DNA of 64,000 nt from Alitta virens (taxonomy: Eukaryota > Annelida > Polychaeta > Phyllodocida > Nereididae): positions 17,550,058 to 17,614,057 of the forward strand of contig OW028575.1 of the NCBI GenBank assembly GCA_932294295.1, read 5' to 3'. Under the pieces are notes generated by a model. That model saw only the letters and a program-made list of their open reading frames with translations. It searched no databases and was not told the DNA's origin. Made by a program: the position numbers and the translations under genes. Every line of letters begins with the position of its first letter. Positions within the stretch are counted from its first letter, which is position 1. Positions 1-9,925 of the stretch are shown piece by piece.

Positions 1-469
1 AAGCATTAAAAAAGCAACTTTGTAATTAGTATTAGTGTGGAATTATGGAATATATGTCAATTCATTTTAATTTTTATTATTAATATTATTATTATTATAT
101 ATATATTTTTTTTTTCTTCACTATATGAATTTAATTTCAATTTAATTTAATTAGCGTCTTTTTCCTTTATTTATAATGTAAGGGGTGTGCACAATTTTAA
201 AGTTTTTTAGTAAGCTAGTGCACATCCCCCACAGTATGCTAATGTCATTTATTGTTTATGTAATGTACTTACCATATTAAAATACTACATACTGTGAACA
301 AATAAAACATCTAAAACATCATCTTGTAATCATATTTAATAATTGTAATGGCTGGAAATTGTGAACTTTTAGTTATAATTAAAATTATCACATCAAGTTA
401 TATCATATTTTAATTGTTGAAAAACATTCATGGTGTCCATATGTTCAAAAGCAAAAAGGACAAACTTAC

Positions 470-653
470 CAATCTGTGGGCCTGTGACAGTTCCGTCCAC
501 AACACCAGAAATAAATTGATCGATTTCATGTTGGGTCAATTCAAACCCAAATTTCTTTTTCTGGATTATATCCGGTATTCTGATGCTTTGCATCCTGTTA
601 GGTTTAGTTGGTTGTATACAAGTGCAGTTCTCGTACAATGTGTAGCTGCACAT
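470..653 (-). CDS. TYMP: Thymidine phosphorylase-like, first coding exon (partial gene)
   Basis: The 184-nt exon encodes 61 residues and ends in phase 1 at a GTAAGT donor read on the minus strand. From about residue 21 it matches the N-terminal alpha domain of thymidine/pyrimidine phosphorylases: IPDIIQKK, then an E-L-T helix, then GVVDGTVTGPQIG, which corresponds to the conserved V-N/D-G-x-x-x-G-x-Q-I-G segment. The enzyme cleaves thymidine with phosphate to thymine and deoxyribose-1-phosphate in nucleotide salvage. The catalytic core lies in later exons beyond position 1; nothing in 1-469 continues the protein. ATG codons occur at 653 and 593. The conserved block begins just after the second, so the first 20 residues (Cys-rich, unlike the family) may be untranslated. 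Family assignment is from recognised motifs; exon limits are inferred from splice signals. Confidence 0.72.
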
Positions 654-674
654 GAAAACAGGTCTCCCCAGTCT

Positions 675-682
675 TATTTATA
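675..682 (-). promoter_or_regulatory. TATA-box-like site upstream of the TYMP-like exon
   Basis: TATAAATA on the minus strand lies only about 22 bp upstream of the ATG at 653. If it works as a TATA box, transcription would start close to or after that ATG, which favours the ATG at 593. This is position-based inference only. Confidence 0.3.
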
Positions 683-1162
683 CTAATGGTGTTTTGGGGT
701 CAGTTGCTATCCAGACTTTGACTCCACACACGTGACAATTTTTAAGTAATATTGTTTTTATGGAACTAATCTTAAGTATATCTTAATTTTTGCTACGATC
801 ACAGATAGTAACATGTGGAACCACAAATTAAATTTTTTTTAAAGAATAGATATCTGCAATGTGTGAACACCAGGTTTATAACTGTCCAGTGCGAAATGGA
901 ATGATTGCAAATACATGATAAATTATAAGTAAATTTCTCTTTAAAAAATACCTGTGTCAGACTTGTGTGTTAATAGTCGATAGTAGATAAATGATATGTA
1001 AACTATTATCAATAACATTTTTTATTTTTTTTTCCTGGGCTGGACTTGAACCGCTGCACTCTCAGCTTTTTTACCCCCAGCGACGAAGTTCGAAAAGGTT
1101 TTGTGTGATTATCAATGTTCGTCTGACGGGTGGGTGGGTGGGCAGGCGTAACACTTTTGTTT
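683..1162. other. No gene seen
   Basis: AT-rich sequence with only short chance frames. No splice-supported coding segment or repeat boundary is visible. Confidence 0.5.
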
Positions 1163-1790
1163 CCGGAGCAGAACTCTAACACTAATGCAGTTACTTTTAC
1201 GAAATTGTGTACAGTAATATGTCTATATGGCCTAGTGGTACCATTTGATAGTCACATTGACATATGTTGGCTATGTTTTACAAAATATGGAAAAAACAGG
1301 AAAAAGATTATTCTTTTCGTTTTCCTGAGAAGAACTTTGACACTACTGTACCTACATGCTTAAAACTTTGTCATAATATGTCTAAAATAGTGTAGTGGTG
1401 CCTTTTGGGGGTCTCATGGCCTTAAATACTACCGATTTTTCAAAATTAGGGCAAAATAAGGAATATTCCTACTTTTTCAAACCTCCATACAAAAGACACT
1501 ATTTTCCCTACATGAATGAAATTGTATCAATAAAATATCTAAATTATAGTATTTCACTTTTCAAACTTCATTTTGATATTCATTTCATGCTGATTACATA
1601 ATAATAGAAAAATCAGAAAAATTATGTTATCGCACACACTATATAAACACTCAAGAAATAATATTTTTCCAAATTTTGTAAAACATAGCCAAGATATGTC
1701 AGTGTGGAGGCACCACCAGGCCATATAGAGTGTTACTGTATACAATTTCATTAGGGTTAGTGCATTAGTGTTAGAGTTCAGCTCTAGAAA
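1163..1790. repeat. Foldback element with about 130-bp arms
   Basis: Sequence at about 1163-1310 returns as its reverse complement at about 1660-1790. Shared words include AACTCTAACACTAATGCA, TATATGGCCT and TTGGCTATGTTTTACAAAAT. The arms are about 75-80% alike and enclose about 350 bp of AT-rich sequence. The layout fits a decayed foldback or MITE-type DNA element. No transposase is encoded. Confidence 0.6.
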
Positions 1791-1939
1791 CAAACGTGTG
1801 TGTTAAGAGTTCTGCTTTAGAAATGAAAGTGTAAAGCCCAAATTTTAATGATGCCTGTGTGTTATGTGGGATTCCCTGAAGGTTTAGCTGCAGCACATCC
1901 TATGTTTAAGCAGACCAGCACTTTACCCAGTCAATAATT

Positions 1940-2150
1940 TGACGCCACAGTGAGTTCACTGTTAGGTCACACAACCTTCAAGGAGAGCTCACCTAGTGAG
2001 GCGTTAAACAATAACACACACACACACACACACTCTGTAAGCTAAAAGTGCTTCCTCACAGTTTATTCACAGTGAACTCACATTGTGAGGTCACAGTATG
2101 ACCTCCCTGTGAGCTAACTGAGCTCAATGAACTAAAACAGAAAACTCCCA
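1940..2150. repeat. GTGAGCTCAC-type repeat words around a CA-tailed SINE end
   Basis: Two stretches of CACAGTGA/TGAGGTCACA words flank a short segment, GAGGCGTTAAACAATAA plus (CA)n, ending at about 2033. The same 3' end occurs in the SINE inserted at 14361-14546. The flanking words resemble the tandem array at 5910-6480. Confidence 0.45.
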
Positions 2151-2188
2151 AGAACACCCTTTTTAATTCAAGATTGTCACAAGCTGGG

Positions 2189-2376
2189 GGGCGGGGGCCT
2201 AGCTCAGAGGTAGCGCTCTGGGCTTCCAGCCGCTGGGTCCCCAGTTTGATTCCCGGTCAGGCCTAAGTTGGATGGCTGTTTATCCTTCGTCTCATTGCCA
2301 TGGTCTCTGCCTGTCCTAATTAGCCCAACTGGTGCAGAAATACAGGACGTAAAGCCCTAATCACACACACACACAC
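2189..2376 (+). mobile_element. tRNA-Gly-derived SINE, full length
   Basis: The head resembles tRNA-Gly(UCC): an A-box-like CCTAGCTCAGAGGTAGCGC, then CTTCCAG around the anticodon, then a B-box-like GTTTGATTCCC. The shared body follows (GGATGGCTGTTT...TAATTAGCCCAACTGG) and the tail is GACGTAAAGCCC plus (CA)n. Flanking 14-bp copies at 2175-2188 and 2377-2390 differ at one base and are the target-site duplication. Other copies lie at 6155, 48926, 53412(-), 54705(-) and about 62370. Confidence 0.85.
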
Positions 2377-2442
2377 TGTCCCAAGCTGGGTTTGAACCCT
2401 ATAACCTATCTACCAGTCCTACCTAGCAAACCTAAGCCTTAA

Positions 2443-2897
2443 GCCCCTAGTCACACATGCTTGCATGGCACAACCGTGCAAATCTCCCGGGTGTCCAAAA
2501 AATGACAAATACCCGTGGAAGCCGGCGGGTGACCCGTCAAATAAAGACTTATTAGAGGAGCAGCAGCCTTTTAAATTATATACAACCCCCCTCCCTGCCT
2601 ACGCTGACGCTGGTAGCAAAAAGCCGGCAGGTTACCCGTGGAACTCGGCGGATTACTCCTACTACCTGTCGGCTTACTCCTAGGACCCGTAGAACCCGCC
2701 AAGTGACCTATAGAACCCACCGAGTGACCCGTAGAACCCGCCGAGTCACCCACCGAGTGACCCGTAGAACCCGCCAAGTCACCCGTAGAACTCTTTTCGC
2801 CAGAATCCGTCGCCAACCCGGCGAAAAAAGCTGTTGCATAACTGTTACGTCACTCTACGGGTTCACTACGGCTAAAACAGCTATGTGTGACTGGGGC
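2443..2897. mobile_element. Complete short TIR element flanked by TTAA, with GC-rich internal satellite
   Basis: The inverted ends are GCCCCTAGTCACACA and TGTGTGACTGGGGC. TTAA lies outside both ends (2439-2442 and 2898-2901), as expected for a TTAA target duplication. The interior carries repeated GGGTGACCCGTAGAACCCGC-type words and a block with GGAGCAGCAGCCTTTTAAA. No coding sequence is present, so it is non-autonomous. TTAA duplication occurs in the piggyBac and Kolobok superfamilies; which applies is not clear from the ends. It is the cleanest member of the family also seen at 20381, 21839, 31357, 31725, 34600 and 53662. Confidence 0.7.
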
Positions 2898-2901
2898 TTA
2901 A

Positions 2902-4110
2902 CAGTCATACACCCTAATAGTCCAGTAGAACTTTGTCAAAAAGTAGGGTAAGCGTAACATGGAGTATGGCAGCTATTTTTTTGTCGATATTGGGTAATTT
3001 GAGGGTGCTGATTCCAAATCTGACGGGTGCCACTTCGGCATCCTTGAGCATTTTGAGATATTCACAAAAACAGTTGCCATGGTTACAAAAATTTGCACAT
3101 TAAAAATTTCACAGAAAATGTGAAATAGCAAGATTGCTATAATCCGTAGCTACAACTGATGTTATAAAATCAATAGCCCGGGATACAGGAATGCAAATAT
3201 GGTAAAAACTTTGGAGGTTAAAGGTCAAGGTCACTGATGGAGTTATGCCAAATATGGGAATTACTCCAATTTTCAGTAATTTCAAGGATAAACTATGTCA
3301 CAACTTTCACAATGTGACAGAAAACCAGGCAAATGGCATATTATATGAAAGCTTATGAAGAGGTCTTTCTTATGACACCTTATTTTTGCAGCACTTTGTT
3401 AATGACTTTATGCAGGGTAATGACCTAGCTTTCAAAGGTCAAGGTCCTCAATGAAATTATGCCAAATATGGAAATTATGCATCTTTCTGTCAATTCAATG
3501 ACATATTATAGCAGTTTTCTCTGTGTAACAGAAAACCAAACATATGGCATGTCATATAAAAGCTTATGAGGAGTGTTTTTTAACACAATGTTTTTGGTAT
3601 CCATGGCAACCAAAATGCTGCTATGACTGCCTAGTTACCAAACTTATATTGCACTCAGGGAAGTGACATTAACCAGAAAATAAGGAAATAACTTGATCCA
3701 TGTCGTGAAATATTTTGTTTCTTAGTGAAACTATTAACAATACTACATGTTATTTAATGACACCATGTTTGTGGTATCCATGGCAACTGTTATGCTATGG
3801 TATGACTGGTTACAGTATTATTAGACTGTAGTACACAAATCAAAAGTGCTGTATTTCAAATGATGCTTTATTGCAGTGCAGATCATGTATAGGAGAGCAA
3901 AGACCTTTTGGCAAACTTGCAACCTACTCTTTAAGATGTAGGTCAAATTGTAATTGTGAATATAAAGTACCCAAATGTACCTTATGCAAAACTGCAGGCC
4001 AACAAGCAAAAGCACTGACATAAGTGAATCGATTTAACAATAATAATATCACTGTAATAAGATCGAACAAAATGAAAACAAAAGCATAGCAGAGTACATA
4101 AAAACAACTT
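2902..4110. repeat. Gene-free region with about 200-bp tandem repeat (3215-3610)
   Basis: Two diverged copies at about 3215-3425 and 3430-3610 share AAAGGTCAAGGTC, ATTATGCCAAATATGG, GACAGAAAACCA and AAAGCTTATGA in the same order. GTATCCATGGCAAC recurs at about 3597 and 3774. No gene is seen. Confidence 0.55.
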
Positions 4111-4154
4111 GTCTTATTTACATGAATTCCTCAATTACAACTTTAAAAGTGTTA

Positions 4155-5288
4155 TTAGTCTTCATCAGAGTTATCTCTGTGGTGAACTGTGCTGTCATTA
4201 GCACAGTAATCGTCACCTTGGCATTTACAGTACGTTGTACAGGACAACCCTGCTGCACGACAACTGCAACGATTGCTCGCACAGGGAGACTCAGACTTGC
4301 ATGAACATGCAACAACTTGTAGGATTCCTGAAGGTGCAATGAGGGTTTGGCCTGAAACAGGTTGTGGTTGTCCATGCTGATTGAAACTCCAACCATATTC
4401 TGAAATATCCAGCTGTGGTGGTTCCAAACTGTCAGCAGAATTCCAGATAATTACCTGCAGATGTGCTCTTTTAATGTGTTGTGCTGACGCATTGTCAGTG
4501 GGTGGTAGGCTCCTTAGATGTGGCACTTCTTTTCTGCTCTTGAAAATTTGGTACCTCAGATCATTCATTCTTGATCCTGGTTGGCCACCATAAATCAAAT
4601 TGAGGAAGTCTGTTCCAATTCTCAACACTTCTTGCATTGATGTGTTTCTGTTATTCAGCTGTTCCAGGTTGATGTCACTTTTGAGAAGGGAATTGGTAGC
4701 TGAGATCTTTCCTTTTCCAAAAGGATATGAAACTGTATCACATCCGCTCAGTGCATGTACTGCAAGTAGTTTGCCACATTTGTTCCCTAATCCTTGGACA
4801 GTCTTGTTCACATCAATTGTGGTACCATCAAACCTGTGCATGGAAACTTGAGTGGAAATTTTGTACTTCCAAACATAGTGCACCAACATGACAAAGATGT
4901 CAGTGTCATCCGAAGTAACCTGAATATGTCCTCTACTTTTGTAGAACTTCAACATGTAGTACAAAATGCTGACATCAGCTTCCTCATGCTTACATAAATT
5001 CTGTTCTGGTCCCACTAAGTGCAGGAATTTTTGTTCGTGGTCTGTGCTGCACAGCAGCTCAATGAGCTTTCGTTTGTTGTGTACAGACTTCATAATGACA
5101 TCTCTGCTAGGCAATGGAGACTCAACCCGTAGATCATGTTTTTCAGACACTACTCCTCCTGCTCTTCGTCTTCGTTCACTAGATTTTATAGAGGTATCAT
5201 AATACCTGTCAAATATCAGGTAGACTTCATGAGGCTTTTTATAGATGTGATATATCGTAAGAAGCTTTAATAGTAAAACTAATACCCA
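4155..5288 (-). CDS. FEN/XPG-like (PIN-fold) nuclease domain protein with Cys-rich tail, 5' end missing
   Basis: The frame is open from 5288 to the stop at 4155 with no ATG near the start, so an upstream exon is missing or lost. Reading from 5288, LIFDRYYDTSIKSSERRRR parallels the FEN1 VFDG...K...R N-terminal element. Counted from the codon at 5150, EEAD (56-59) and SDDTD (80-84) parallel the acidic I-domain residues. LSGCDTVSYPFGKGK (134-148) parallels the metal-binding Asp plus helix-hairpin-helix. Residues about 282-325 hold a CxC...CxCxxxGLxCTxxCKC cluster, probably zinc-binding. Similar genes are multicopy and often orphan in invertebrate genomes. No member has a function I can vouch for; structure-specific DNA cleavage is inferred from motif order. 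It could be a domesticated or mobile-element gene. The reading frame is undamaged over 377 codons. Confidence 0.6.
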   Translation of the reverse strand, partial: WVLVLLLKLLTIYHIYKKPHEVYLIFDRYYDTSIKSSERRRRAGGVVSEKHDLRVESPLPSRDVIMKSVHNKRKLIELLCSTDHEQKFLHLVGPEQNLCKHEEADVSILYYMLKFYKSRGHIQVTSDDTDIFVMLVHYVWKYKISTQVSMHRFDGTTIDVNKTVQGLGNKCGKLLAVHALSGCDTVSYPFGKGKISATNSLLKSDINLEQLNNRNTSMQEVLRIGTDFLNLIYGGQPGSRMNDLRYQIFKSRKEVPHLRSLPPTDNASAQHIKRAHLQVIIWNSADSLEPPQLDISEYGWSFNQHGQPQPVSGQTLIAPSGILQVVACSCKSESPCASNRCSCRAAGLSCTTYCKCQGDDYCANDSTVHHRDNSDED

Positions 5289-5909
5289 TTATAAGTAGAA
5301 GCTCTCACAAACCTAGTAACTCTCAAAAACCCAGTCTAGACTACCTGCCTAGAATTCATATACAACTGTAACAGTATGTTACACATGCAATTTTTTTTCT
5401 TCCTTTAATTCAATAAATATTGCCTACGTGACAATAAACATTTTTGGAATAACCTACTTCTTGATACGGTCTTGATCTTTGAGTGCTTGTAAATTTTAAA
5501 TAGCTTTTTGTTTTTGTAATTGTCTGCAAAAACATATATTGACTTATCAGAGATAACCCAATAGAGTAATTTCAACTATTTTGTTGTGTATTCTCTTGAC
5601 CTAGAGATTATATTTAAAGCCAGATTCTCACATAAATTAAGCAACGTGCTCTGAATGTCTTGCTGGATGCTGCATCAATCATTATGTGATGACAGTTACG
5701 CATAGAAGTGGTATAGAATTAAATGTATTTCTTATCAGATATTTAAAAATCTAAAAGTTAAAGAAGTGACAATTGAATTCTGGTTACCCACTCAGAAATC
5801 AGGCATTCTAACCATTACACCTGGTGTTTAGTTGAAAGGATCACAATAAAACAGCAGTTCTATTTATAGTTTCTGTTATTAGCTGGCCTGTAATCAATGG
5901 GCTTGCAAC
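5289..5909. other. No gene seen
   Basis: AT-rich sequence upstream of the FEN-like frame. I could not identify a convincing 5' exon for that gene here. Confidence 0.4.
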
Positions 5910-6480
5910 ACCATCTGTGGTGGGTCATTCAGCTGACCTAACAGTAAGCTCACACTGAATTCACAGTAGTGAGATCACCACATGACATCATGATTTCACT
6001 GTGAGGTGTCATGTTTGACATCACATGATGCGTGTCTGGTAAAGTCATACAGCTGACCTCACAGACAGCTCAAACTGAACTCGCAGTAGTGAGATCACCA
6101 CATGATTCATCATAATTTCAATGTGATTTGTTTTGTTTGACATCACATGATGAGGCGCTCTGGGCTTCCAACAGCTGGGTCCCGGGTTTGATTCCCGGTC
6201 AAGCCTAAGTTGGATGGCTGTTTCCTCCTCGTCTCATTGCCATGGTCTCTGCCTGTCCTAATTAGCCCAACTGGTGCAGATATACAGGACGTAAAGCCCT
6301 AATCACACACACACATCACATGATGAGTGTCTGGTGAGGTCATACAGCTTAACTTACAGTTAGCTCACACTGAACTTACAGTAGTGAAATCACCACATGA
6401 TGTCATCATGATTTCACTGCGATTTTTCTTGTGTGGCATCACATGATGAGTGTCTGGTGAGGTCACAGTGATCATGACAT
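5910..6480. repeat. About 140-bp tandem repeat, three units, interrupted by a SINE
   Basis: Units begin near 5928, 6045 and 6340. Each contains TCA(T/C)ACAGCT-type starts, CTCACACTGAA(T/C)T-type words, AGTAGTGA(G/A)ATCACCACATGA and CATCACATGATGxGTGTCTGG. The second and third units are separated by the SINE at 6155-6314. Related words occur at about 1940-2110. Confidence 0.65.
6155..6314 (+). mobile_element. tRNA-Gly-derived SINE, 5'-truncated
   Basis: It starts inside the tRNA-like head (GCGCTCTGGGCTTCC), keeps the B-box and body, and ends in (CA)n. Perfect 13-bp target duplications ATCACATGATGAG lie at 6142-6154 and 6315-6327, so insertion split a unit of the tandem array. Confidence 0.85.
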
Positions 6481-6500
6481 GAGCTCACTTCTTGACTGGG

Positions 6501-7142
6501 TAAGGGGTGTTCACACAGTCATGGATGGGCATGGCAAGTGAGCGCATATGAAAAAATGTTTTACTCTTGCTCATCCATGTTCATACGTTAGTCAATCGCC
6601 AAGCGTTTAATAAATGCTCACGCTAATCCCTAGAAAAATTAAACATGTTTTTAAAAATTTGGCGGAGTGAATTGTTTACATTATTCATGGGAATTGCTTG
6701 GGATTCACTTTACGAGCATACTACATATGTTCTACGTACGTCCATGGCCTTCCGTGGCCATCCGTAGCCACTCATGCTCACTCGCAGGTACGCAGGGGAG
6801 GCTAACTATCCATGTATACTCACCATCAACTCGTGTCCACTCCTGTAGAGCTCATACAACGCTTGTGAAACACTCGACGGACGTCCGTGCCCATCTGTAG
6901 CCCTATCCTCATTTACTCTTAAACCACTCGCAAGATGCCTTACGGATGCTTGGTGACGGACCTCCGCCGAGTGGTCTACGAATGTCTGCCAAGCAGTCTA
7001 CAGATGTCCGCCAAGCAGTCGACGGACATCCTTCAAACGAATTTAAACATGATTAAAAGAGCCACGAGTGAGCAAGTATAGCCCATTTTTATGTCCGTGG
7101 TCATTCGTAGGTCTTATCTGTGACAGTGTGAATGCCTCTTTA
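6501..7142. mobile_element. Non-coding TIR element with internal CCGT/ACGGA satellite words
   Basis: The ends are inverted: TAAGGGGTGTTCACACAGTCA on the left, and on the right the reverse complement TAAAGAGGCATTCACACTGTCA. The interior is packed with short words such as CCATGGCC, CCATCCGTAG and GTCCGCCAAGCAGTC. A relative lies at 16922-17655, and the same terminal words occur at 13576, 16400-16425 and 39167. No protein is encoded. Confidence 0.6.
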
Positions 7143-7979
7143 GACAATTCAGCCACTGCTGCTTGCAGCATAAGCCTTAACTTTTCTGGTAGTAATTGCC
7201 TGTAAGCTGAAAAATAAATGATGTTGTTCAGCTTGTTCTACTGCAGTAAAATTCCATGGTTACCAGTTTAATTATGACTAAAACTTTAATTTATGAACTT
7301 TGGAAGTGGTTACCAAAGACTTTATCCGATATTAGATAAAACTATGTTCACTGTAGAGCTCACTGTGTGAATTATCATGGTTTTGTAATCGTCAGGATAG
7401 TAGAAATTTTGACAAAATATTTTCTTCATATGACATTATTTACAAAATAATGACATAATATATGCAGTCTTAAGATGTGTGTTTCATATCTTTCAAAGAG
7501 ATTCATCAAAATGTTTTTCACCAAGCAAACTGCTGCAACATTTATGTACGTTACAGATCCCAATCTCCTATCAGTCATTGACCTAATTTTTTTCAGAACT
7601 GAGAATCTATTCGTTATATATATCTGGCATTCTTAAAATCAGTCAAAGTCATATTGTGTTATAGGTCTAGACGCAAAATTTAAAAAAGTGTCCATCAAAA
7701 AGTTATGAACTAGCAGCGTTGTGCTGACCTGATTATGGTTCAAACTTTTTAACATGCACAACGGCATATTATAGCACAAGGATAACATGCTTATTGTATA
7801 CATCTTACTTCAAAACATCTCAGGCTGACAGCTTGAAACATACGTACCTGGCACTGAGATATATATAGGTGATAAATGACTTAAAACATACATGTCATTG
7901 TATGAACTGACATATATGTGAGGAGTGGCGTAAATGCTAGATGATAACAGCTATTTCCCAACAATCACAGGACGACACC
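7143..7979. other. No gene seen
   Basis: AT-rich sequence without a supported gene or a clear repeat border. Confidence 0.4.
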
Positions 7980-8350
7980 ACCCAAAAAAACGTTTGGAAA
8001 ACATTTTATAAGATTGTTTCAATAGGACTTTCATGCAATGTTTCCAGCAAACAACCCGGGGATGCTTTATTTTTAAAGTTTCCAGCCAACAGCCAAAAGT
8101 CGAGATTGTTTTACTTGGACTTTCTGAGAATGTTTCAAGCAAACAGCCGAAAAAGTTTTCCAAACGTGTTATGAAATTGTTTTTCTTGGACTTTCTTAAA
8201 ATTTTCAAACAAGTAATCCTGCAATGATCTTTGTTGACTAAAAAACGTTTGAAAAACACTAACAAAGCTCCAAGCATGTCCGAGAATATTGTTTGGAAAA
8301 CGTCTTGTATAATCAGTGAATAAAGTCCTCTGAAAATGTTCCCCTGAAAC
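7980..8350. repeat. Degenerate about 100-bp tandem repeats
   Basis: TTGTTT...TTGGACTTTC and TGTTTC(C/A)AGCAAAC recur three to four times between 8013 and 8215. A longer chance frame on the minus strand (7951-8505) consists of these repeats and has no protein-like character. Confidence 0.5.
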
Positions 8351-9771
8351 AACCAAAACGTTACATAGAGAGGTCTGTTTGGGTTTGGATCGTTACATGC
8401 TGGTACAAAGCATGAAATTTGGCACAGAGGTACTTTTGGACATGCTCTCTCATCAGGGATGCCACACTGAATTATTATCATGACGGCTGCCAGAAGGAAT
8501 GTCACACTGAACTATTATCAGGACTGCCGCCATCTTTATTTTTAAAATGGCCAATGACAATATCGCAGCAATAAAAAGAAAATGCTCATAATATCCAGTC
8601 AAATTGTGCTAGATACTTGAAATTTAGCACACATGTCCCTTTGAACGTGCTCTTTTTCATTAGTGGTTGCACTAAATTTCTGTTGAGATGGCCACCATAT
8701 TGATTTAGAAAGGGCCACCAACAATATTGTATTGGTGCGTAGAAAATGCTGACAGATCTGTAACTTTACTGGATACTGATGTATTGTTTTGCAAGGTGGT
8801 TAGTAATTTGACAGGAAATGCAAAGTTTTTAGTCACTTAGCCCTAGACTATTACCACCATACTTATTACAAGCCACACACAAATATCGATAGTGGTAAAA
8901 AGATTATCAAAGTGAAATATGTGCATGGGTATTACAAGTTATATATAGTTCTTTTTTGCATCACATGATACAATTATTAGAATGTAATTATGGCTTTGAT
9001 TAATTATCATTTGTAATAATTGATGTGATGCACGGTGTCCAAGTTTACATATAGACATATAGTTCTCTACATAACTCAGCAAGGATTAATATTAAAGTTA
9101 CTGTTTATTTTAACTATTAGTAAATGTTCTTCAATAGTGTCTTACATTTTACACATTTTGATGAAATAACACTATCCACTATTGTTATACACATATAGCC
9201 TATAGCTCAGCACCTAAAGCAGCTTTAGTGGGCTGATAATAGTGGCAGTTTATGCAGCACCTTATCGAATTTGTCCTTACCAAGTATCGAGATTTTAAAA
9301 ATATGCTTAATGGAAATTCCATATGATTTCAGTGCATTTTACGATTACTATGTTCCATTGCTTTATTATTCTATTTTTGGCCGTTAGATGATGACTGTGG
9401 CAGTACCTAAGAACATTTTCTTAGAAATATTTTATTAGCAGTGGCCATTTTGAATTCAAGAGGGCGGCTGCCCTGGCCATATTTCGTCATGGCACCCCTT
9501 TTAAAATGAAAGAGCATGTTTGAAAGTACTTATTTACCAAATTTGGTGCTTTGTACCAGCGTGTAGCGCTTTGGCCAAAAATTGGCCTTAACAGACTACA
9601 CGAACACAAAAACGTTTCATGGACTCATGTGTTGAATGTTTAGACAGTCTCATTGAAATGTTTCACAAAAAGGTGTGCAATTTTATGAAATATAGGTAGT
9701 GGTCATTTTTATGGTGGCCGAGGAGTACATTTTCTGGTGCTAAGCTCCGCCCGCCGACAGTAGAGGCTTCG
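8351..9771. repeat. Old diverged interspersed repeats, no gene
   Basis: Phrases of the type TGAAATTT(G/A)GCACA followed by CTTTxxAxxxTGCTCT appear near 8412 and 8617, inverted near 9535, and again at 23135 elsewhere in the window. They mark an old dispersed repeat. No coding segment is seen. Confidence 0.4.
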
Positions 9772-9925
9772 CCCTCCCCCCCCCCCTCGACGGATACACC
9801 GTCCTCTCCTCCTCGTCTTCTCCCCATTTCATCTCTAACTCCTCTCTACCTCCTCCCCCTTTCTCCTCCTAACCTCTCCACTTCTCTCCTCTTCCTTTCT
9901 CCTCTCGTTCTCTTCCACTCTAAAT
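9772..9925. repeat. Polypyrimidine (CT-rich) tract
   Basis: About 150 bp of almost pure C/T on the plus strand (runs of CTCCTC, CCTCTC, and a C run at 9777-9786). It is low-complexity sequence able to form unusual DNA structure. No gene follows in either direction. Confidence 0.75.

Noticed and set aside
2189..2270. Possible functional tRNA-Gly gene
   Set aside because: The acceptor stem does not pair and the sequence continues into a SINE body with a target duplication, so it is a SINE head.
7951..8505. 184-codon minus-strand frame
   Set aside because: It reads through degenerate tandem repeats and has no recognisable domain or splice context.
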